A program made the translations under genes and the position numbers. Shown piece after piece: positions 23,717 through 31,152 of a DNA stretch of 44,427 nucleotides. The stretch lies in NCBI GenBank assembly GCA_963205025.1, contig CAUJHO010000049.1:1-44427 (forward strand), written 5' to 3'. The stretch comes from Pseudomonadota bacterium (GTDB lineage: Bacteria; Pseudomonadota; Alphaproteobacteria; Caulobacterales; Caulobacteraceae). The notes under the pieces are model-generated. The model made no database searches, was not told where the DNA came from, and saw nothing but the letters and a program-made list of their open reading frames with translations. Position 1 is the stretch's first letter, and each line of letters begins with the position of its first letter.

Positions 23717-25272
23717 GCGAACAGGCCATGGATGAACCAGCGCGGCTGGGCCGGGTCGCCGTACAGCCCCTGACGGAACAGCCAGAAGCGCCGCCCGGCG
23801 GCGTCCTCCACACGGTAATAGTCGCGGGTCGGCTCCGGCTTGCGCCACCATTCCCCGGCGATCCGTTCCGGCCCTTCGGCCCGCACCACCTCATGCTGGA
23901 CCCGACGCCAGCGAAACCGCCGGGGCGGACTGTCGGGCAGGCCGGCCAGGGCCTCGACCGGCTGGGGCGGATCAAACAGATGCAGCGGCCGCGGCGGGAC
24001 CGTCTCTTCCCTGTCGTCTCGATGGGGATGAGCCAGATTGGCCGCCACCAGCCGCATCGCCCGCTCGGGCAGATGCGTGTCGCGGGGCTGAAGCCGCAGC
24101 ACCGCCTCGGACCCCAGCCGCGCGCTCAGCCGGTCGACCAGACCCTCCAGATCGGCGGATCGGTCCGGTCGTCGGTCCAGGTCGATCTGGGTCGCGGCCA
24201 GGAGCTCGGTTTGCACGACCGACAGCCGCACCTGATCAAAGCCGAAGCCGGGATCCAGCGGCGTGATCAGGGCCGCCAGCGTCTCGCGGAACAGCCGCAG
24301 CACGACCGGGCCGTCGCGCGTTGCCCGCCCGGTCTGGACCGTCACGCGCCGGACGCGGCCATCGACCCGGAAGAAGCCGGCCTGAAAGACGCGCCCGCCC
24401 TGACCGTCGCGCTCCAGCCGAAGGGACGCCTCGCCCAGCAGGTCGTCCAGAACCCTGAGAATGTCGTCGTCGGTCGAGATCGGCTCCATCAGCACCCGGT
24501 CGACCACGCACGGATCAGGTGGACGAAACGGGGTGATGCGGATGTCTTCCAGCCCCAGCACCCGGTCGACCTTCCAGGCCGCAGCCTTGCCGAAGCGCGC
24601 CGCCAGGGCCACGCGTGGGCGATCATCGACGGCGGCGACCGTCTTCAGGCCTGCCCGTCTGAGCGCCTGAAGATCGGCCTCGGCCAGCTCCAGCGCCTCG
24701 ACCGGCAGGTCCCGCACCGCCACCCGATCCTGACCTTCAGGCGTGATCCCGCCGGGCCCGAACCGGACCAGCGCCCGCGCCGCCTGGGGCGTGCCGGCCA
24801 GAGCCGCCCGCACCTCCAGCCCGAACCACCCGGCGCGGATAATAGCCTGATCCATCAACCCGGCTTCGCCCCCGAACAGATGGGCGCAGCCGGTCACATC
24901 CAGGATCAGACCGTCCGGCCCGTCGGCGGCCGCCATCGGGGTGAAGCGGCTGAAATCGGTCAGCACCTGCCGCAGCAGGGCCGCGTCTCCGTCCGGGTCC
25001 GCCGGCAGACAGACCAGATCCGGCACCCGCGCCCGCGCATCGGCCAGGGCCAACCCCGCCGTCAGCCCCAGCCGCGCCGCCGCCGGCGACACGGCGGAGA
25101 GCCTCAGCGCATTCTGGTTGCGCTCGACCAGGGCGAAGGCCAGCTCTTTTGTCTCCTTCCCGTCGTCTTCACGACGGGGAAGAGGCGAAACGTCACGCCG
25201 CCGCCGGTCGCTGGGCAACCAGGGGAACCAGATCCCCAGATACCGACGCGAGGTCTGCGAACCTGCGTTCAT
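23713..25272 (-). CDS. imuB: ImuB, catalytically inactive Y-family polymerase-like mutasome protein
   Basis: A 519-residue protein with the DinB/UmuC fold. ImuB links DnaE2 and ImuA to the sliding clamp rather than acting as a polymerase. The N-terminus RRYLGIWFPWLPSDR lacks the metal-binding aspartates of active Y-family enzymes, and the usual SIDEA motif is replaced by AADGPDGLILDVTG, consistent with lost catalysis. The helix-hairpin-helix region (VEALELAEADLQALRRAGLKTVAAVDDRP) and the C-terminal RRFRWRRVQHEVVRAEGPERI segment fit ImuB. The ATG at 25272 (a GTG stands directly before it) lies inside imuA, giving an 80-bp overlap. No later start precedes the conserved N-terminus. Downstream it overlaps dnaE2 by 4 bp. 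Confidence 0.93.
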   Translation of the reverse strand: MNAGSQTSRRYLGIWFPWLPSDRRRRDVSPLPRREDDGKETKELAFALVERNQNALRLSAVSPAAARLGLTAGLALADARARVPDLVCLPADPDGDAALLRQVLTDFSRFTPMAAADGPDGLILDVTGCAHLFGGEAGLMDQAIIRAGWFGLEVRAALAGTPQAARALVRFGPGGITPEGQDRVAVRDLPVEALELAEADLQALRRAGLKTVAAVDDRPRVALAARFGKAAAWKVDRVLGLEDIRITPFRPPDPCVVDRVLMEPISTDDDILRVLDDLLGEASLRLERDGQGGRVFQAGFFRVDGRVRRVTVQTGRATRDGPVVLRLFRETLAALITPLDPGFGFDQVRLSVVQTELLAATQIDLDRRPDRSADLEGLVDRLSARLGSEAVLRLQPRDTHLPERAMRLVAANLAHPHRDDREETVPPRPLHLFDPPQPVEALAGLPDSPPRRFRWRRVQHEVVRAEGPERIAGEWWRKPEPTRDYYRVEDAAGRRFWLFRQGLYGDPAQPRWFIHGLFA

Positions 25273-25951
25273 CACTACGCCACTCCATCACCCATTGGCC
25301 GGGCTTGGCCCCGGTCCTGTTCTTGTCCAGCCGCACCGTCAGGGCCGGACGTCCCGGTGCCCCGTCCTCCAGCGCCCGCGAGGGCGAGGCGGTAATCGTC
25401 CAGCGGGTTTCGGCCGGCCCGGCCTGGGCGGCGGCGCGGCTGCGCACCAGAATGGCCGCCGTCCTGCGCTCGCGCGCACCCAGGGCCAGCCGTCGCTGCG
25501 CCGTCAGGCTGAGCGCCCTGGGCTCGGCCCAGATGCTCATCACCACCGCCCCCAGCGCCCCGGACCTCAACGCATCCTCGCCCGCTGCCAGCAGACTGCC
25601 GGCGTCACGGGTCCGCACGAACAGCATCCGGGCCGGGTCCAGCCCCCAGTCCACCAGACCCGCGCCGTAAGGCAGGCCGGCCTCGGTGGCGGTCATGCTC
25701 TGGACAATCCAGACAATGACGCCGGTTCCCGCTGCCCGCGCCGCCAGACCCAGGGCGAAACCGTCCGCCGAGGCCAGGTCCGCGCCCGTCCCCGCCTGCA
25801 CCTCGTGCAAGGCACACCGGTTCAGCCCACCCAGGTCGGCATCGACCGCTGGATGGCCCAGATCGAAACGGCTCGCGTCACTGGGCGCCCGCCCGTCCAT
25901 CCGGGCCAGCCGCCGTCGCAACGCCTCCAGCCTAAGAGCGGGGTCGCGCAT
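25193..25951 (-). CDS. imuA: ImuA, translesion synthesis accessory protein
   Basis: A 252-residue RecA/SulA-related protein, first gene of the imuA-imuB-dnaE2 cassette. In Caulobacter and Myxococcus the products are needed for damage-induced mutagenesis. The N-terminus is a charged helix (DPALRLEALRRRLARMDGR). A degenerate RecA-like core follows, with LHEVQAGTGADLASADGFALGLAARAAGTGVIVWI and no Walker A motif. The C-terminus has RTAAILVRSRAAAQ and PGQWVMEWRSDERRF, as in alphaproteobacterial ImuA. The start at 25951 leaves a very short leader; an internal ATG at residue 18 is a weaker alternative. A perfect SOS operator ends 5 bp upstream of the start codon. Confidence 0.92.
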   Translation of the reverse strand: MRDPALRLEALRRRLARMDGRAPSDASRFDLGHPAVDADLGGLNRCALHEVQAGTGADLASADGFALGLAARAAGTGVIVWIVQSMTATEAGLPYGAGLVDWGLDPARMLFVRTRDAGSLLAAGEDALRSGALGAVVMSIWAEPRALSLTAQRRLALGARERRTAAILVRSRAAAQAGPAETRWTITASPSRALEDGAPGRPALTVRLDKNRTGAKPGQWVMEWRSDERRFADLASVSGDLVPLVAQRPAAA

Positions 25952-25955
25952 GATT

Positions 25956-26001
25956 GTTCTCTATTTGTTCTCATAGGGACTCCGCCGCGCGCCGGAGTCA
26001 A
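25956..26001 (-). promoter_or_regulatory. imuA promoter with SOS (LexA) box
   Basis: GTTCTCTATTTGTTC at 25956-25970 fits GTTC-N7-GTTC exactly, in the same orientation as the recA box. In the direction of imuA, TTGACT (25996-26001) and CCTATG (25972-25977) lie 18 bp apart, with the operator directly after the -10. Bound LexA would therefore cover the transcription start. The spacer contains inverted arms GACTCCG/CGGAGTC (25978-25999), which may also end dCTP deaminase transcripts. Confidence 0.85.
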
Positions 26002-26037
26002 GCGGCGCGAATCAGGCGGCGTCCGGGATCGGCGGAC

Positions 26038-27060
26038 CTATCCCCAGGAGCGGAAATGCTTCGACAGCTTCAGGCCCTGGCGCTGATAGTGCGACCCGCC
26101 CTCGCCATAGAGGCGGTCGGGCCGTTCCGTCATCGGCTCATAGACCAGCCGGGCCACGGTCTGGCCGTCCTCCAGCAGGAACGGGGCCTCGTGCGAACGC
26201 ACCTCCAGCACCGACTTGGCCCCCTTGCCGTGGGCCTCATCGACGCCGAAGCCCGGGTCGAAGAAGCCGGCGTAATGGACCCGGAACTCGCCCACCGCCG
26301 GGTCGATCGGCAGCATTTCGGCGGCCTGATCCACCGGAATCTCGGTCGGCTGTTTGGATACCAGAATGTAGAACTCGCCCGGATCCAGCACGATCTCGCC
26401 GCGCCGGGCATAGAGTGGCTCCCAGAAGTCGCGCGGATCGTGGCCGTCGACATCATCCAGATCGACCACCCCGGCATGACGGCGGCCCCGGAAGCCGGCG
26501 ATCTCTCCGGTCAGATCGACGCCGACGTCGCGCACCTCCAGCCGGGGCGGATCGCCGACCTTCAACCGCAACTGATTCAGGCGGGTCCCCGGTCGCACCA
26601 GGATCGAAAAGGTCTGGGGAACGACCTCAAGATACAGCGGGCCGTCATAGCCCTCGGCCACATCGTCGAAGGCCGGACCGCGATCCGTCAGCAGACGCAC
26701 GAACACATCCACCCGCCCGGTCGAGCTCTTGGGATTGGCGCGCGCCTGAATGCCGCGCGGCAGCTTCAGCCGCTCCTGCAGCTCGACGATATAGACGCAG
26801 CCCTTCTCCAGCACGACGCCCGAGGACGTCAGCTCGATCGGATGCATGATCACATCGTCGATCCGTTCACGGACGGTGCGCGCACCGGGCAGGAACGAGG
26901 CCCGCACCCGCCAGGCCTTCGGACCCAGCCGCAGATCCAGACTGGCCGGCTGAACCTGGATGTCATCAAAAGGGGTGGCCGAGGTGATCGCGCCCGTCGC
27001 GATCAGGGTGTCGATGGCCTGGCACGGCAGGATGCCGGCGGACGAAAGATCAAATGTCAT
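26038..27060 (-). CDS. dcd: 2'-deoxycytidine 5'-triphosphate deaminase (long alphaproteobacterial form)
   Basis: A 340-residue enzyme of the dCTP deaminase/dUTPase fold that supplies dUTP for thymidylate synthesis. It is much longer than E. coli Dcd (about 190 residues) and appears to contain two copies of the fold. The first has DIQVQPASLDLRLG and ARANPKSSTGRVDVFVRLLTDRG. The second has RGEIVLDPGEFYILVSKQP and HYAGFFDPGFG, the latter like the conserved Dcd/dUTPase motif. I know this long form from alphaproteobacterial genomes. It ends 86 bp before the imuA start on the same strand. Whether it is co-expressed with the mutasome is not shown, though both affect DNA synthesis. Confidence 0.88.
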   Translation of the reverse strand: MTFDLSSAGILPCQAIDTLIATGAITSATPFDDIQVQPASLDLRLGPKAWRVRASFLPGARTVRERIDDVIMHPIELTSSGVVLEKGCVYIVELQERLKLPRGIQARANPKSSTGRVDVFVRLLTDRGPAFDDVAEGYDGPLYLEVVPQTFSILVRPGTRLNQLRLKVGDPPRLEVRDVGVDLTGEIAGFRGRRHAGVVDLDDVDGHDPRDFWEPLYARRGEIVLDPGEFYILVSKQPTEIPVDQAAEMLPIDPAVGEFRVHYAGFFDPGFGVDEAHGKGAKSVLEVRSHEAPFLLEDGQTVARLVYEPMTERPDRLYGEGGSHYQRQGLKLSKHFRSWG

Positions 27061-27088
27061 ACGGCGGGCATAGCCGTTCGGCGGGGCG

Positions 27089-27271
27089 GGTTCTAGGGAT
27101 TAGGTTCCGGGTTCTAGAGGGCAGGGTCCGACGGTGGATCGCCCGCGCTTCAAAAACCCAAGGCAGCCGCACGGCGTCCGGCTCTGGAGTCCCAGCGCGT
27201 CCCCAGACCCTAAGACCAAATCCCTAGAACCTAGAACCTGGAACCTGGAACCTAGAACCTAGAACTTGGAA
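27089..27271. repeat. Heptamer tandem repeat with inverted partner arm
   Basis: Seven tandem copies of a 7-bp unit, CCTAGAA or CCTGGAA (the last is CTTGGAA), run from 27223 to 27271. About 110 bp to the left GGTTCTAGGGATTAGG (27089-27104) matches the complement of 27216-27231 at 15 of 16 positions, so the region can fold back on itself. It fills the 219-bp gap between trxA and dcd, which both read leftward. No gene is visible in it. It may be a REP-like repeat family. Confidence 0.85.
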
Positions 27272-27279
27272 CCCAGTCC

Positions 27280-27606
27280 CTACGAAACGCCCTGCTCGGC
27301 CAGCCACTCGACGATCTTGGACTTGGGCATGGCCCCGGCCTTCATGGCGACGACCTCGCCGCCCTTGAACAGCATCAGGGTCGGCACACCGCGCACACCC
27401 ATCTTCGTCGGGGTCATGGGGCTGTCGTCGATGTCGACCTTGGCCACGGTGAGCGAGCCGGACAGTTCGTCGGAAATCTGTTCCAGGGCCGGGCCGATCT
27501 GTTTGCACGGGCCGCACCAGATCGCCCAGAAATCGACCAGCACAGGCTTGTCCGACTTCAGCACATCGGCTTCGAAAGTGTCGTCAGTGACAGCGACGGT
27601 GGCCAT
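27280..27606 (-). CDS. trxA: Thioredoxin
   Basis: A 108-residue cytoplasmic thiol-disulfide reductase, reduced by thioredoxin reductase and used by ribonucleotide reductase and other enzymes. The active site is WCGPC (Cys31, Cys34) in VLVDFWAIWCGPCKQ. The cis-proline is in VRGVPTLMLFKGG, and the length is that of a single Trx domain with no signal peptide. GGAG lies about 8 nt before the ATG at 27606. The gene follows addA by 84 bp on the same strand, an order I recall from other alphaproteobacteria, so it may share the upstream operon or have its own promoter in that gap. Confidence 0.96.
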   Translation of the reverse strand: MATVAVTDDTFEADVLKSDKPVLVDFWAIWCGPCKQIGPALEQISDELSGSLTVAKVDIDDSPMTPTKMGVRGVPTLMLFKGGEVVAMKAGAMPKSKIVEWLAEQGVS

Positions 27607-27690
27607 GGGGAGGTCTCCGAAAAACAGGGGGCGAATCCAGCCGGGACTGATTCTGGTACCCGGCGAATGTGGGGTCGAGGCAGATTCGGC

Positions 27691-30600
27691 TCAACCCCCG
27701 CCCATCGCTTCGAGGGCGGCGGCGATCATCCCCTCGGGGATCAGATCCAGCCTCGGCCCGTCGGTCCACAGCAGGGCGGCATGCACGGGACGCCCCGGCC
27801 ACAGGCCGCGCAGCACCGCCACATAGGCCGCCAACTGGGCGATATAGGCCGGGTCGGTGGCGTCCACCGAGGACGGGGCCGGCCGGTTGGTCTTGAAGTC
27901 ACAAACCAGCACCTGGTCATCTGTGACGATCAGTCGGTCCAGCCGCCCGGCGATCTTCAGGCCCTCGGGCAGGCCCGGTCCCCAGCCGGCGATCGAGGCC
28001 TCGGCGCGAGACCCTGGCCCAAACAGGATGGCGAACTCCGGCTCGGCCAGAACCGCCAGCACCGCCTCGGCGATCTCGCTGCGCTGGGTCGCCTCCAGAT
28101 CCGCCTGACGCGCCAGATAGGCCTCGGCAGCCTCGCGCCGCTCTCCGGGCTTCAAGTCGGGCAACAGTTCGAACAGCTTGTGGATCAACTCACCGCGCCG
28201 GAATCGGCCCAGCCCATCCTCCCGCGCCAGGGGGGATGCCGCCGCCAGCCGGGGCCGTCCCGCCAGGGCCGAGGGCGAGGCCCAGCCGCGCCGCGTTTCG
28301 GGGGCCGGAATCCCATGGAGCCAGGACGGCTCGGTGTGCTCCACCAGGGGCGCGACGGCTCGAGCGCCCAACGCCTGCGGGGCCTCGCCCAGACGCAGGG
28401 CCGACCCTTCCGGCACAGCCCCGGCGGCCCGCAGGCCCTGTTCGACCAGGGTGTACCAGCTGGTTTCGGATGGGGTCTTGCGATCTGCCCGCAGGGACCC
28501 CGCAATCACCAGCCGATCGGCGGCGCGCGTCAGTGCCACATAGAGCAGCCGAAGCGCCTCATCGGCCTCACGCTCGTCGCGGCGTTCGCGGGCCAGTCGC
28601 GACGCCGCACAGTCGCGGGTCGCGCTTTGAGCCCAGAGAAACCCGCCGCCCTCGGTTCTCAACAGGGCCGATCCCTGCCCTCCCATACCCTCGACCGTGG
28701 TTTCGGGCAGAAAGACGATCGGGGCCTCCAGCCCCTTGGCCCCATGCACCGTCATCATGCGGACTTCGCCCTTGGGCGCATCCATCTCGCGCTTCACCTC
28801 GATCTCGGCGCGCCCCATCAGATCGATCACGGCCTGCAGGCTCTGGCCCCCCCGCCCCTCGCAGGCCAGCACCTCGGCCAGGAAGGCATCGGCGGCATCG
28901 GCGGCCTCCGGCCCCAGCCGCGTCAGCATCCGCGCCCGCATCGAGCGGCCCTCATCGTCCACCTGGGCCAGGAAGGTCGCATACAGGTCGTAGGGCGTCT
29001 GGTTGCGCGCCCGATCCATCAGGTCCTTCAGCCGATCCGCCGCCTCCCGCCACAGCGGGGTTTCGTCGGCGCGCAGCCTGAGTCGACTCCACAGCGAGCG
29101 GCCCTCCCGTCCATGGCCGAGCGCGAACAGGTCCTCGTCTGACAGGCCTAAGAACGGCGACTTCAACAGTGCCGCCAGCGACAGATCGTCCTCTGGCCAC
29201 AGGATCACCCGGCCCAGCGCCAGGAGGTCATCGGACAGGATATGCTGGGACAGCTTCAGCCGATCCGCCCCGGCCACGGGCACCCCGCGCCGCTTCAGGG
29301 TTCGAAGAATTTCCGTGAACAGGGCCTTGCGCCGCCGCACCAGGATCAGGATGTCGCCATAGCCGGCCGGTCGCTGCCGGTCGCCCTCTCCGACCGCGTC
29401 GCCCCGCGCGACGAGGGCCTGAATCTCGTCGACGACCTGGCGCGCGATGATCTGGTTGGCGGTCTCGGTCGGCCGTGCGCGATCGGGACGGTCCCATGCT
29501 CCCGGCTTGGCGGCGGGTGCCTCCTGCACCAGCGGCCACAGATCGACACAGCCTTCGGCCTCTCGCGTCGGCGGATGCACGACACGATCCTCACCCAGGG
29601 GGGGCGGCACCCCGCGTCGGGCCGATTCCGGCTCAAAGACCTTATCGACCAGTTTGAGCACGGCCTGGGCCGAGCGCCACGAGTGCGCCAGGGCCGGCGC
29701 GCGGAACAGCCGGTCCGCGCCCTCAACCCGCGCCTGATAGGCATGGCTTTCTTCCAGCACCCGATAGGCGTCCGCGCCCTGGAACGAGAAGATCGACTGC
29801 TTGACATCGCCGACCACGAACAGGCTGCGCTGAACCCGGCGCTCGGCCTCGTCCGCCGCTGTCGCACCGCTGAAGAAGTCGCCGGTCAGGCGCTCGACCA
29901 GGCCCCACTGTTCGGGGGCGGTATCCTGGGCCTCATCCACAAGGATGTGGTCGATGCCACCGTCCAGCTTGAACAACACCCAGGCGGCATCGTCGCGTTC
30001 CGCCGTCAGCCTCAGGGCCTTGTCGATGAGGTCTTCGAAGTCCAGCGCCCCGCGCCGGCGCTTCTCGGCCTCATAGGCCTGGGCATAGGCCAGGCCGAGC
30101 GTGAGGACCGCCACCGTCATCTCGGCGATGACCGCCGCCCGCAGCCGTTCGCGCGCGACCTCCAGCCGCGCCTGTTCGGCGATGACGCGAGTCTGCAGAT
30201 CCGGCCGCTTCTTCAGGCAAGCGGCGTTTTCGGTCCACTTGGCCGCCGGACCTTCTGCTGGAACGCCACTTACCTTGTTGAAGAAGACCTCGCACAGTTC
30301 GAGAATCGGCGGCGTATGACTGGCCTCAAGCCAGGCTCGCATCTGAGCCGCGTCATCCTGGTTTCCCTGAGCCCCGGTCGCCAGGCAGTCCGCCATCTCG
30401 CGCCAGAACTCCCGATCGAAATCACCCGCCGCTTCGGTCTCGACCGCCTCGACGCTGGACGCTCCTGCGAACCCGACCGAGCGCCAGACGGCCTCGCCCC
30501 AGCCCTCACCCTGGGCTTCGATCCATCGAGCGATGGCGAAGCGGCGCGCCGACAGGGTGCCGAACAGGCTCTCGAACCTGCGATGATCCAGGCTTTCCGA

Positions 30601-31152
30601 CAGCCGGTCATAGGCCGCCTGGATCGCCGCAGACGATCCGTCCATCGACCAGCGGGCGACCTCGGCCCGCGCCTCGACGGCGACCAGCGAGGCTTCGGCG
30701 TCATCCAGTTCACGGAAGTTGGGCGACACCCCGGCCTCCACCGGGAACCGCCTCAGAAGATGGGCGCAGAAGGCGTGAATGGTCTGGATTTTCAGCCCGC
30801 CCGGCGTCTCCAGCGCCTCGGCGAACAGCTGGCGCGCCCGCGACAGGTCCAGGTCATCCGCCGGCGATCCGCGCAGATGTGTCAGTTCCTCGGCCAGCGC
30901 CCCGTCGGCCATGACCGACCAGTCGCCCAGCCGCTTGAACAGGCGACGCTTCATCTCTGCGGCGGCCGCCCGGGTGTAGGTGATGCACAGGATACGCTCC
31001 GGCTTGACGTCCAGCAGCAACAGCCGCGCCACCCGGTCGATCAGCGTCTTGGTCTTGCCAGACCCGGCATTGGCCGTGACGAAGACATTGATGTGCGGAT
31101 TCGACGCCTCATCCTGCAGGCGCGCCGCCATGGCGCGATTGGCGGCGCTCAT
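27691..31152 (-). CDS. addA: Double-strand break repair helicase-nuclease AddA
   Basis: A 1153-residue UvrD-family helicase with a C-terminal nuclease; with AddB it resects double-strand breaks to load RecA. Walker A is AGSGKT at 29-34. Other helicase motifs are CITYTRAAAAEMKRRL (Ia), ILVDEAQDTAPEQW (II), FVVGDVKQSIFSFQGAD (III), MMTVHGAKGLEAPIVFLPET (V) and LYVALTRAADRLVIAGS (VI). Near the C-terminus LVCDFKTNR gives the Asp and Lys of the PD-(D/E)xK nuclease. The ATG at 31152 overlaps the addB stop in an ATGA, so the two subunits are translationally coupled. Confidence 0.96.
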   Translation of the reverse strand: MSAANRAMAARLQDEASNPHINVFVTANAGSGKTKTLIDRVARLLLLDVKPERILCITYTRAAAAEMKRRLFKRLGDWSVMADGALAEELTHLRGSPADDLDLSRARQLFAEALETPGGLKIQTIHAFCAHLLRRFPVEAGVSPNFRELDDAEASLVAVEARAEVARWSMDGSSAAIQAAYDRLSESLDHRRFESLFGTLSARRFAIARWIEAQGEGWGEAVWRSVGFAGASSVEAVETEAAGDFDREFWREMADCLATGAQGNQDDAAQMRAWLEASHTPPILELCEVFFNKVSGVPAEGPAAKWTENAACLKKRPDLQTRVIAEQARLEVARERLRAAVIAEMTVAVLTLGLAYAQAYEAEKRRRGALDFEDLIDKALRLTAERDDAAWVLFKLDGGIDHILVDEAQDTAPEQWGLVERLTGDFFSGATAADEAERRVQRSLFVVGDVKQSIFSFQGADAYRVLEESHAYQARVEGADRLFRAPALAHSWRSAQAVLKLVDKVFEPESARRGVPPPLGEDRVVHPPTREAEGCVDLWPLVQEAPAAKPGAWDRPDRARPTETANQIIARQVVDEIQALVARGDAVGEGDRQRPAGYGDILILVRRRKALFTEILRTLKRRGVPVAGADRLKLSQHILSDDLLALGRVILWPEDDLSLAALLKSPFLGLSDEDLFALGHGREGRSLWSRLRLRADETPLWREAADRLKDLMDRARNQTPYDLYATFLAQVDDEGRSMRARMLTRLGPEAADAADAFLAEVLACEGRGGQSLQAVIDLMGRAEIEVKREMDAPKGEVRMMTVHGAKGLEAPIVFLPETTVEGMGGQGSALLRTEGGGFLWAQSATRDCAASRLARERRDEREADEALRLLYVALTRAADRLVIAGSLRADRKTPSETSWYTLVEQGLRAAGAVPEGSALRLGEAPQALGARAVAPLVEHTEPSWLHGIPAPETRRGWASPSALAGRPRLAAASPLAREDGLGRFRRGELIHKLFELLPDLKPGERREAAEAYLARQADLEATQRSEIAEAVLAVLAEPEFAILFGPGSRAEASIAGWGPGLPEGLKIAGRLDRLIVTDDQVLVCDFKTNRPAPSSVDATDPAYIAQLAAYVAVLRGLWPGRPVHAALLWTDGPRLDLIPEGMIAAALEAMGGG

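Noticed and set aside
27223..27271. CRISPR-like array
   Set aside because: The units are only 7 bp and directly contiguous, with no spacers and no cas genes nearby.
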